From Spirodela intermedia (lineage: Eukaryota > Streptophyta > Magnoliopsida > Alismatales > Araceae): a DNA stretch of 64,000 nucleotides. The stretch lies in NCBI GenBank assembly GCA_902729315.2, contig LR746271.1, positions 4,911,001 through 4,975,000 of the forward strand, written 5' to 3'. The translations under genes and the position numbers were made by a program. Under the pieces are notes generated by a model that saw nothing but the letters and a program-made list of their open reading frames with translations, did not search any database and was not told the origin of the DNA. Below are positions 1 to 11,200 of this stretch, piece by piece (positions within the stretch are counted from its first letter, which is position 1; each line of letters begins with the position of its first letter).

Positions 1-2520
1 TGCCAAAAAAATCAGGGATCACAATTATAAAAAATGAAAATGAGGATGAATACAAATATGATTAACTATTGGTTGGAGGGTTTACATTGATTATAGAAAA
101 TTAAATTCAGTTACTAGAGAATATCATTTTTCCCTATCATTTACTAATCAAATTATAAAAAAATTAGCTAGAATTTTTTTTTTTTATTTTCTAGATGGAT
201 ACTCTAGTTACAATCAAATTTATATCAACCCTTTATATCAAGAAAAAGTAACTTTCACTTGTCCATTTGGTACTTTTGCTTTTAAATGCATGCTTTTTGG
301 TTTGTGTAATAGTCCAATCACATTTCAAAGATGTATGCCATCTATTTTTTCTGATATGACTAGAAAATTCATAAAAAATTTTATGGATGATTTTTCTATT
401 TTTGGTGAATCATTTGATGAATGCTTAAATCATTTACAGCATATACTTGAGAAATATATAGAGAAAAAGTTAGTTTTGAGTTGGGAGAAATCACATTTTA
501 TAGTGAGAGAGGGAGTCATGTTGGATCATATTGTGAGTAAAAAGAGTTTAGAGGTCGACAGAGCAAAAATTAATATTATATCTAAAATTAAACCTCCGAA
601 TTTAGTAAAAAAGATTAAATCTTTCTTGGGTCATGCAGATTATTATAGAAAATTTATTCAAGAGTTTTAGAAAATTTCTAAACCTCTCATCATGTTATTA
701 TCTAAAGAGATGCCTTTTAATTTTGATGAGAAATGTTCTGTCTTTTTTTGAAATAAAAAGATTACTAATTGAGGCACCCATTTTACAAGCTCCTGATTAA
801 TCTTTCCCTTTAAAATAATGTGCGATGCATCGAATTATGTAGTGGGAGCCATTCTATGACAAAGAAAAGAATCAAAACCCATAGTAATTTCATATGCTAC
901 TTAAATTATATCCGATGCTCAATTAAATTATACCAACTGAAAAAGAATTGTTAGCTATAGTATTTTCGTTAAAAAGGTTTAGATCATATATTTTGGGAGC
1001 TAAAATTAGTAGTTATATTGATCATGTAGTATTAAAATATTTATTAAATAAGAAAGATGCAAAGACATGTTTATCAAGAGAGATTTTATTGTTGTAGGAA
1101 TATAACTTAGAAATAAACAATAAAAAAGGTTTCGAGAATGTTGTTAGTGACCATCTTTCTAGATTGAGTAATATAGGAATAAATACAATACCTTTACAAG
1201 ACACATTTTCAAATAAGTAATTGATGGCAGCTCAACATCAACCATCACAATGGTATGTACATATTGTTAATTTTTTGGTTTCTAGAATAGTAGGATAAGA
1301 ACAATAGAATAGTAGGATAAGAACAGAAAAACATCATTTCTTTTCTAAGATTAGAAATTATTTTTGGCATGATCTTGATTTATATTACTTGGGCAATGAT
1401 CAAATTTTAAGGAGATGTATTCCTGAAGAAGAATATCATAGCATTCTTAACATGTGTCATTCATCTAACTATGGAGAACATTTCTCTAGATGAAAAATAG
1501 CTGCAAAAATTATTTAGTGTGGTTTTTATTAACCTACAATCATTAAAGATTCTATATAATTTAATAGAATATGTATTTCATACCAATCTATAGGTAACAT
1601 GAGTAAAAAAAATGAAATGCTCATGGGTAACATGTTAGTAGTTGAAATTTTTGATGTATGAGGAATAGATTTCATGAGTCCCTTTCTATCAACTAAAAAA
1701 TATAAATATATTTTACCTACTATTGATTATGTGTCTAAGTGGGTGAAAGTTATTCCTACTAGAACTAATGATCATAAAATCATGATAAAATTTATGTAGA
1801 AAAATATTTTTTCAAAATTTGTATGTTCTAAATTTACTATTAGTGATGAAGGAATATATTTTAAAAATAAACATTTCAAGAAATCATTGAAAAAGAATGT
1901 ACACCATAGAGTAGCCACTTCATATCATCCCCAAACAAGTGAGTAAGATGAAGTAACAAATACAGAAATTCAAGGATTTTGAGAAAAATAGTTAGACCAA
2001 ATAGGAAAGATTGGCCCACAAAATTACAAGATGTATTATGGGCTTATAGAACAACTTATAAAAATCCCATAAGCATGTCTCCATTTCATCTCATTCTTGG
2101 AAAGCCGTGTCATCTTCTTGTGGAAATAGATTATAAAGTATTATGGGCTATAAAAAATTTATGTATGGATGAAAAATTAGTTGGTGGGCATAGAATTTTC
2201 CAGCTATATGAACTAGAGTTATGAAAATTATAGAATATATAAAGAAAAAACTAAAACTTTTCATGATAAATACATTAGTAGAAAAAAGTGTGGTTATATG
2301 ATTCTACGCTGAAATTATTCTCAAGAAAATTAAAATCAAAATAGATAGGGCCTTATGTGATGGAAGAGACATATGATCATGAGGCTGTAATAATTAAAGA
2401 TCTTAAAAGTGATCATAACTTTAAGGTAAATGAACAGTAGCTTAAACATTATATAGAACATGAATGCCTAGTAGAAAAATAAATTTATTATTAAAGAAAT
2501 TTAAGAGTAAGACTAATGTG
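1..2520 (+). pseudogene. Decayed Athila/Tat-type Ty3/gypsy pol (RT, RNase H, integrase)
   Basis: This is the remnant of the polymerase polyprotein of a plant LTR retrotransposon, already running at the left window edge. Reverse transcriptase is readable from about 60 to 670; the open part at 290-670 holds the catalytic FMDDF motif and a C-terminal FLGHADYYRKFI block. An RNase H trace begins near 820 (CDASNYVVGAI). The integrase follows at about 1400-2225, with [16 protein letters not shown] near its end, and the tail reaches about 2460. Many in-frame stops and small frameshifts separate the blocks, so no functional protein is possible. The wording of the RT and integrase motifs (IDYVSKWV, and CHL followed by WAIKNL) is typical of the Athila/Tat branch rather than chromoviruses. 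The element continues into a 3' region and an LTR at 3740-5478. Confidence 0.88.
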
Positions 2521-3739
2521 TTCAGCTGGAGACATTAAATTTAGCACTACATAGGAGGCAACCCATGGTCTTTACTTCATTCTTTTTTTTTTAAGCTTTG
2601 TCTTTCTTAGAATTTCATAATACTTGTTTCTATGTTTATTTATTTTTCAAAAAAGTGCAAGAGCAGGAGTGTAAGATGAAGTGGAAAATTAAAAACGAGG
2701 TTGAGGTGATGTCTTTCTGAGCTTTATCATTTATGACAACATTTTTAGTGCTTAACTTTGCATATATGCCTGCTTTACTTAAAAATTATATTCTCTGCAT
2801 ATTATGTTCTCATTTTTCTATGTTATTGAGGATAATTTCATTTTTAAGTTGGGGTAAAGTATTAATTCTTAATTTATGCTGTAGGATGATTAAAAACATG
2901 TGTTTGCATTTTTTTCATGCTCACTTAGAACATCAACAAAAAAAAATCAAAAAAGCTATAGCATCTATTTTCTATTTTTTTTGTCAAAAATAATAGACTG
3001 ATAGATAATATGGATTTGATTTTATAAATTTTCACTTCATGATCTTGATGGATAATATTTACTTGATGTGAAAATTTGATTGATCATTTGAGTTTAATAG
3101 AGATTTTTACACCCTCATCTATAGGACTTGTGAGGAGAAATACTTACTTTGAAAAATAAAAAGAGAGAGCAATGTAAAAAATTTAGAAACAAAAAGTACA
3201 TATAGGACATCATTCTTATTGTCAAAAATCGTGTATAGAAAAACACTTTTTGTAAAATAAGTGGATAAGTGAAAGCCCTAAAAATGAAAATTGCACATGG
3301 AGGGTGTGAGACATCATTCTTATTGTCAAAATTTGTCTATAAGAAAACCAACTTATCTACTATATAAAATAAAATAAAAAAGAAGAAATATATTATAAAC
3401 TTCAAAAACCAAGCCATAGAAAAAAGAAAATATATGATCAATATTATTCTTGAATGAATATTAATAATTGAAATATGTTGTAAATACATCTATAAGTGAA
3501 GAAACAATAAAGATGTGAATAGAAGAAGTGAATTGTAGATTGTTATTCAAAAGAGTGTTTAAACATTTAAGTGCTAGACATCATTCTTAAATACTTGATA
3601 TAAGAATCCAAAGTGTCTAAAGTGCATCATTTCTAATTGTATTTTTTTTATACATTGAAATATGATGTTTGAGATTTATGAATTTTTATTGTTGTAATTT
3701 CATTACTAAGTGACTAACAATGTTTTAAGTTGAGCGGTG
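2521..3739 (+). mobile_element. Athila-type 3' internal region up to the polypurine tract
   Basis: This is non-coding or decayed sequence between the end of integrase and the 3' LTR. It begins with a block ending GGAGGCAACCCATGG at about 2552-2566, characteristic of the sequence just after pol in Athila elements. It ends with a purine-rich AAGTTGAGCGGTG directly before the LTR, the expected polypurine tract position. A homologous region lies at 46975-48875. The 86-codon frame at 2733-2993 is hydrophobic and lysine-rich and looks fortuitous. The repeated phrase GACATCATTCTTATTGTCAAA occurs twice here (about 3208 and 3311), an internal repeat also seen in the other copy. Confidence 0.75.
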
Positions 3740-5478
3740 TGATAAGTCTTCATTACTATAAGTTAATAATTAGTAAATAATATATTTTTAGTCTTAACTC
3801 ATGATAAATAAATTTATATTCATGTTTAATTGTGAAAAGTGGTTTTTTATTGATTAATGTAAATTTTTGGCTAATTATGTTATTATCTATGAATTTATAT
3901 AATTTTTATAGTCTTATTTTTGAGATAAATAAAGAAAAAAAATTTAAATAAAAATCTATCAAAAGGGGGGTACCTACAAGCTAGCCGAGCCTACAAGCAG
4001 GTCAAAAGTGTAGTCGAGGGGAGCCATGAGCTGGGGCTCGAGCAACTAAGATCGATGAGAGTAGGTGTGCACCACTCTTCTTCCATGTCACTAGTGGTCA
4101 ATTGGCTATGGGGCAAAGAGTAGTCATACATTCGAGAGAAAGGGACTCATCCCCTACAAATGTGATATTTATCCAAAACTTTAGTACACAAACGATTTGA
4201 GATTAAGCCTGTGTCACACTTTTCTTTTGAAAGGTTTCAAAGATTTTAATATCTAAACTACCCTTTAGTTATAACAAAGATATATCATTATGATTTCACT
4301 TGATAAGGATATTAGAGTACTTATTTCAATCTCTCTTATATAAGCAGGTAATTGATGCAGGTTCGAATCCTCCTAGAGCCAAAACTTGTACTTTTATTTG
4401 ATTATCGTGATTTTTCTATAGATCATCAGTAAACAATTAAGCTGCAAAAATCCTTGGATCATCAGTGAAAATCTCGTGAACACAATTCATGGAGCATTGT
4501 TACTAAAATTTTTAAAAAAATCGTGATAAAAAGATTACAAATCCATCAAGTAAATCATCTTTAATTGATTGACAAATAAGCCATCATCGAGAAGAGGATG
4601 ATCTACTAGGAGACAAGTTACCACCTCTTGAGAGTGTACCAGATGTGATGTAGAGCCTCCTCTTACTGCATGCACTTGAGGATGAAGCTCCCTAATACAT
4701 GCCCCACCTCCATTCAACTTCTCTCCATCGAGTGACAGTTGCTAGAGAGTCGTAAAGTCACCATTTTTTTACTCCGCCGGATGACAGTTATTGGAGATGA
4801 TTTGACAGCCCATTTTATTAATTTCTAGACTTTGTAAGAAGATGTAAAAATTGTTCACGTCATCCTTGTCCAACGAGAGCCTTCGAGATTGTGGACACTA
4901 TATGACGATCTTCTCAAATGCTTAAGATTCTGGTCCATCATCGAGGCATCACCGTCGCGACGTCAGAACTTTATTTTCTTACTTTCAACTTAATTTTCAC
5001 TTCATTTGGTGATAAGTTGTGTGATTTAAAATTGTCAAGTTACACTTCATTCAATTATGATACTTCTAACTTTTACAGATCTTAATTTGATCAATTAAAT
5101 TATCTGTAATCACTTACGTAAGAATCACGAGGTGGAACTCTATTTTTGCCCCATTTGCATTTGTCATGTGCTGATGTCCGCACCCTTATTTCCTTTTTTT
5201 GTAAATTTTAAATATATTACATTTTTATTTTTTAGTATAAAATTTATACAAAATTTTATATTAAAAAGTATTCTTTGAGAATAATATTAAAAAATTATCT
5301 GATACTATATTACATCCCTATGATTGACTTAAAAAATTACCACTATTTTTAGAAGTTTTATTGAATTATAATTGATGTCTTTGTTGAGAAATACTTTTAA
5401 ATATGTAAAAATTAGTATTTTCTAGTTTTATAAATTTTAAATTTTTGTGAGTTACTACACAATAACTAAGTCACATCA
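3740..5478 (+). mobile_element. 3' LTR of Athila-type element 1 (about 1.74 kb)
   Basis: The LTR begins TGATAAGTCTTCATT right after a polypurine-like tract and ends near AAGTCACATCA. The bounds come from comparison with two relatives, 48876-50697 on the plus strand and 52926-54563 on the minus strand. The start is firm. The end is less so and rests on the solo LTR, whose boundary is fixed by a target duplication. A TATATAA is at 4337-4343. The copy is AT-rich, and relative to the minus-strand copy it has lost many CpG sites through C-to-T and G-to-A changes, as expected of an old methylated element. Confidence 0.8.
4360..4370 (+). promoter_or_regulatory. Perfect RNA polymerase III B-box-like motif in the LTR
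   Basis: GGTTCGAATCC matches the B-box/T-arm consensus GGTTCGANTCC exactly. It is retained at the homologous place in the solo LTR (54042-54052, reverse complement) and is degraded in the third copy near 49470. It is followed by CTCC and a few bases resembling a tRNA 3' side, but no complete cloverleaf can be folded around it and no matching A-box was found. It is best read as a tRNA-like fragment built into this LTR family. Activity is unknown. Confidence 0.45.
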
Positions 5479-7084
5479 ATAAATAAAAAAATAAAATAAT
5501 ATATATTAAGACTAAAATAATAAAATATTATAAATACCATAATGAGTTCGTAACACATATATAGTTATATTTTTTATCCATTAATTAGCATCTATATATA
5601 AGATAGTAATACATAAATACAACTACTAATTTATAACTATCAAAGTGACAAACAAAAGAAGAAAGAATTCTAGTATGTTTGTTCATTTTCTCAACAAGTT
5701 TGATGCTTTCTCTCTCATTTTTTTTGCTGCATGATTAATGCCCTTGTGTGACAGTCACACAATAGGATTTGATCCTTTAAAGTGCATACTTTACTTTTTT
5801 ATTTTGATTTCATACATATTTTCACTCCAAAGTTTAGTGTTCAACTTCTACGTGGCACCTTAGGTGTATTTTGTGAACTACTCTCTCATTTCATAATCAT
5901 TTTCCTTCTCATTTATTTATTTTGATAGCTAACTTATTTATTAATCTTCAAACAACACTTTCGTAACATTTCATCCTATTTTTGAAAAATTCTAATGAAA
6001 CTATTGAGGCTATTCTCCTGCCAATAGAACAACTCTACCAATTGGCCTTTTCAGATTCTTTTGATTGAATCTCTTATTTATGAATGGTTGGAGATCAGAT
6101 TCTTTGTTCCTATGGATCATAAAACATCAAACTATAGTCTGAACATTGAAGATCTTGAACCAAACTCCATTTCTAATAGTTTGGATTCTAGAATAAATGT
6201 CACCCAACCTGCAAATAAAGAGTTACTAGGAGTTTAATGTCAAGAGTTTCTTGATGACTTGATTGTCTCCATTTTTTTGGATATACTTGAAAACCACTAA
6301 TATTAAAGATTAATTATTAAAAACTTCAACACATAAATATCTTAAATTGATTCCTTACTTCACGACGATTAAGGCCCATACAAAAGTAGAGCAATTATGC
6401 AATTACAAAGTAGTATATTTAATTAAGAGTTGGAAAACTATAATTGAAGAATGTTGAAGCCTTGTTTTCCTCCTATTTTTATCCTCATAATTTCCAACCT
6501 TAAATTGTTTAGAACTTCCATCAATGCATTAGGAAAAGTTTCCCCAGATTGATGTACTTTTAAAACCCTCTTCAATTGGTCTCAAACAACACATGCTTAG
6601 TTTGAAGTAATTTCTTTGATTCATTGACAATTTTTATGTTCACATTAAATAGAGACATTTTAGATGGAAAATGGCATACTACTCGGTAAACATATATATA
6701 TTGTGTGAATTAGACCCTGCAGAGTCATGCTTAGCATTAAGAAATCATCTTAATGATGGCAAGAACAAACTCATGGGGGTGACTTTAATGATGTTATGTC
6801 TTGCTAAGCACTGAAGCATTTTTTTTTGACATTGGCCTAAAACTTTAAATGTGAGCAACGGTGACTAAATTATTAGATAGTATACAATACATAGGAAAGT
6901 CAACTGCATAATTAGAGATTATATAAAGTGTTTTATGGAAAAAGAATTGAGATGTGCTACGTCACACATGATTTCTTCTTAGTGCTTCAATAAAAGGAAC
7001 CCCAAGTCACAGGCATTGTCAATAGTTGGAGTTTGAAAACAAAAGATTGATTTCTTAGTCTAATCATAGCCAACACCGAAATCC
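5479..7084. other. AT-rich intergenic sequence with a small dispersed repeat
   Basis: No gene was recognised here. The first part, about 5480-5660, is homologous in inverted orientation to about 54955-55115, so it is a dispersed repeat next to the LTR. A 17-bp near-perfect palindrome (TGTGTGAC-A-GTCACACA) is at 5745-5761. The rest is low-complexity AT-rich DNA without a convincing reading frame. Confidence 0.6.
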
Positions 7085-7260
7085 AGCGAGAGCCATGAAG
7101 GAGGACGTATTGTCTCGTGGCCCTTGGGTTCTCACGAACAAAATCCGCAAGCAATTCAAGGGCATGCATGTGATATCGCGACGACTGTTGTCGACGTGTC
7201 GCGTCAAAAAGGAAGGTCTGGCGCTAAGGTCTCTATGACGTCATCTGTGGGGGGCCACAG

Positions 7261-7413
7261 ATGGCGTCAGCTCCGGTATCGTCAGCCCTGTTCTTGGGCA
7301 TCCCACCCGCCCTCCTGTATGCCGCCATTGTCCGGAGGTACAGCGGTGCTCATGAGAAAGTTATCGAATCCCGTGGATCTCCAACTTCTTCCTCCAGACG
7401 TCATATCAGGTGA
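7261..7413 (+). CDS. Short unrecognised ORF upstream of the MADS gene (50 aa, doubtful)
   Basis: An ATG at 7261 opens 50 codons to a TGA at 7411-7413. The start MASAPVSS is followed by a hydrophobic stretch (ALFLGIPPALLYAAIV) and then basic residues, which could be a small membrane segment. The region is duplicated at 18450, where the same ATG survives, but small deletions change the frame and the downstream protein differs. The lack of frame conservation argues against coding function. It may instead be part of the MADS gene promoter or a captured exon. No family was recognised. Confidence 0.2.
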   Translation: MASAPVSSALFLGIPPALLYAAIVRRYSGAHEKVIESRGSPTSSSRRHIR

Positions 7414-8274
7414 AAGTTTTCCTGTGTATAGTGTGACAATGGCCAAGGTTGGTTTTACATTCCTTGCAGCATGTGAGAGACATCTACTCCCCTGATGATG
7501 CCTCTAGGGTTCTCATGAATCGAGTTTTGTGCGGAGACTGCATCTGTTCCAAGAGTGCCAGTGCGCATGTTTCAATTGCATTCCATTTCACTGTTTACGC
7601 AGGTAGCGGAACGATGCCTAAATGGAAGAGGATAAGAGAAGCAAATGCGACAAGAGGGAATCTACCTTGTGATTTTCCGGAAATGGAAGAAAAAGCTTTC
7701 AAAGCGATAGAAAAGAAAAAGGAAGGAAACCACCTAATAGGATAGCGAAATGAGATGCCTCACTGGCTCCCTAAGATCTCCCTCGGTTGAAATCGAGAAT
7801 TGATTTTCCAGCTTTTTTCCCAGCAGAGTCGAGTTCCAGAACCCGCCGTCGTCTTTTAGGTTTATTCCTCTCTTTCTATCTCTATCTCTCTGTCTCTCTC
7901 TCTTCCCACTTTGCTCCCTTCGATCCTCTTCACCATTCTTTTCCCTCCGAGTTGCCAAGGATTTCTTTCTCTTGTCCAATGCATTTCCGGCCTTTTTCCG
8001 ATATGGGGTAATGTCCGATTATAGGGCTCGTACTGTATCTTACGCCACTTGGGTACTCATCTGCTGCTTTAAATTTGGCAAAGCCACTCAGTTTTTATGA
8101 AACAAGGCAAAGATTCCAGATCCCGGGCTTCCAAACCCATAACAACATGTTCTTCTTGTTTGTAAATCTCTTTTCCCCGTAGGTGGATCATCCTTTCATT
8201 TTGTTGGGCACCGCTGGACCGATCAGCAAGCCATGTGGTGAGGCAAAAGAAGTCGGAGGACAGAGAAGGAAGGG

Positions 8275-11200
8275 ATGGTGAGGGAGAAGATCAAGATTAG
8301 GAAGATAGAAAACACGACCACGAGGCAGGTGACCTTCTCGAAGCGGAGGAGGGGCCTGTTCAAGAAGGCGGAAGAGCTGGCCATACTCTGTGATGCCGAA
8401 ATAGGGGTGATCGTCTTCTCCTCCACTGGCAAGCTCTCCGAATTTTTTAGCAACAGGTGCAGAGATCCTTTCCTTTTAGTCCTTTTAGTCCTTTTAGTTG
8501 GTGTTGCCTTCTCTCTTTCTTGCCGCATCCCTCATCCAGCAGTCCATATCCCGTTCGCGTGGGTGCAAGCGTTGCAGTTTATCGCATGCTAGTTGCGGAA
8601 TTTTTCTCAGTGTGTCGTTGTTCTTCCTTTGCCTGTTTGTTGTGGCTCTCGAAACACCGAGGAGTTCTGGGGCTCTCGAAAGAGTGTGGAAGTGAGATGA
8701 GAAACACCGAGGAGAGTGGAAACTAAGGGACGTACAAAACGAGGAAGTTCTGGACAGGGTGCAGGGTTGCATTAATTGGTTGATTGATAGATAGATAGAT
8801 AGATAGATAAAGATATGGAGAGATAGATCGCTACAGAGAAAGAGAGAAGCGAGAGAGAGAGATAAAGAGCAATCGTGTGAATCGTGAGGAAGAGATACGG
8901 AGAGGAGAGCTGTAGCTGAGCAAACCCAGAACGTAAATGATGAGGACACCCATCTGCATATAGATTAACTTTTATCCATTCTTGACACGTTCGAGTAGGG
9001 TGTGGCTTTGTCCCTCACCGCTTGAAAGGCAGACTATCAGTAGGTGGACTGTGAGAGGACTTAGATCGGCTAGTTTGGCGGATTATCTGTGAAAATTAAA
9101 CTTTTCGTGTAATTTATAAGTTGAACTGACCTTATCCTTAGCCTCTGTGATTTTTATCTCCCATGAAAATTGTTCCCACTCTAGGGGAATGATCTCGTTA
9201 ATAGCTAGCATAACGTTAAACTTTTTCTTGCTTTCTTAATAAAGAGGTGGGATCTCGTTCCCACCTTTTCGTTAATAGCCGTTTGAAAATGAACAGGACA
9301 TGATTTATATTTTGTAGATAGCATCTCTGATCTTCTGCAAGATACTGAACTGTTCACTGAATTGCAAAGTCCAACAGAGTCATCTATGTTGTAAGACATA
9401 TGAAAGAGAGTAGGAAATTGTTAAGCATCCTGATCACCAACTGAGAATACGCAATCTTTCAGTAGTATTGTCCTGATGGTTGATTAGATCGTAGCACAGT
9501 GTTGACTATTTGTTTTATCCCGCATAGCATGAAAACCTACATTTTAGATGTTCTTGTAGGCTTAACAACATTGAGTTCTCTGAGAAAGTAATAGCAAATT
9601 CGGATTATTTCCAGTCTTTTGAGAATTCATCTATTGAGGAAAATTTATAAGCTAGATTTTATGTCCCATATTTAAGAAGAGAATATAGGCTTTAGTGACG
9701 CTAAGCTTCTCTATTAGGTGTTTTTGCTGGATAACATGATAACCTAAGATATTGTCATGGAAGTAAAGAAGTGTTCATCCATATTTGGGACTCGACTACT
9801 TTTCTCTGTACCAACTAAAACTTATCACTGTGTTCTCATTTAATTTACTCAAGTGTGATATCCCTAACAATGAAGAAAATCATTGAGGTATTAACATCAT
9901 TTACCAAAGTCTCTGGGTAGTTCAATGAGCTACCGTACTTATTTCATGTAAATTTTCTCAGTATTTTGTGGAGTGACATAAGATGGTAAGAAGGCCTGCA
10001 CTACTATATCCTTGCTCACACTATGTATTTCCTGTTTTATTTGCAGTATGAAGGAGACAATTGAAAGACGTAAACTGCATTCAAAGAATGCTGTGAAATT
10101 GGTTCCACCATCTCTTGAACTTCGAGTAAGTTTTCATGTCCCATGCTTTGGTAAGTTTTATGGTTATGTGAAAAAATAGATTGAGCCTTGAATCAATGAG
10201 GCACTAATATTGAATTTAGAAAGTAGGTCTTGAATCTACAAGATTTAGAATTTGAATCCTCGTATCTCTAAGGATTGACCAAAGTGACCCTTAAATTCAC
10301 AAGGATCAAAATAATTTTCCTGAATCCACAAAAATCAAATAGCTTTCTTGAATCCACAAGGGTTGCTTGAATCCACAAAAATCAAATAGCTTTCTTAAAT
10401 CCACAAGGGTTACTTGAATCCACAAACATCCATAACTCTTTCAAAGAGAATAAAAATTATAATAAACGAGATGTCCTCAAAGTTACAACATGCTAGTCTT
10501 TAAATATGCTCAAATCAATTGTAACTCTCATGGAAAATAATATCTGTCACAGAAACAAAGTTTAAATGACCGAATAGTAAGATAGTTACTACAATAACCA
10601 CTCTGTCATATTTTTCACGCATTTTACTTTTGCCTAACCTAGTTTGTGCCTTCTTTGGCAATTCTGATTTTTGTATACCACACTTCACATTTTTAGAATT
10701 CCTAGCCTACCAATTTAAGACTTTTCATGGTCGTGCATACTGTTCCATATCACTTTCATTTGGCGCCTTCAAGTATTTTTAGTCCACATTTTTATGTTTT
10801 CACACAACTTGGTTGAAAAAAATTTCGTCTTACTTTGTTTTTGAAGTGATGTCCTACATTGTTCCCCAACTAGGGCATAAATAACTATGAAACGAAAGCA
10901 CTGAGGCATATCATCTCATGTATAAATAGTGAGTAGCATCCAAAATTGTAGTCATGCACTCGGTGCTGGAAATTTATCCTTTGCAAGTTCTATCCATCTG
11001 CTGGTACTCATCACACAGAGACGGCTTCATTTTGTTTCAGTCTGTTCATCCTTCCATTATAAATTTGCAAGTTCTATCACGTTACTGGTACCCATTTTTT
11101 TGCCTTCATAGCTCCAAGATAGCAACCGTGAATCACTGAACAAGGAAGTTGTGGAGTCCACCTTAAAGCTCAGGTATGCCATTCCGATTGGAAGTGAATC

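Noticed and set aside
4346-4380. tRNA gene around GGTTCGAATCC
   Set aside because: Only the T-arm-like part is present. The T-stem has a mismatch, and no acceptor, D-arm or anticodon arm can be folded upstream.
5745-5761. 17-bp palindrome as a regulatory or terminator element
   Set aside because: It is an isolated short palindrome in AT-rich plant DNA with no gene nearby and no T-run. Likely chance.
8494-8949. A 151-codon minus-strand frame in MADS intron 1
   Set aside because: Ser/Leu-rich translation of the complement of GA-rich and GATA-rich intron sequence, not conserved as a frame in copy B.
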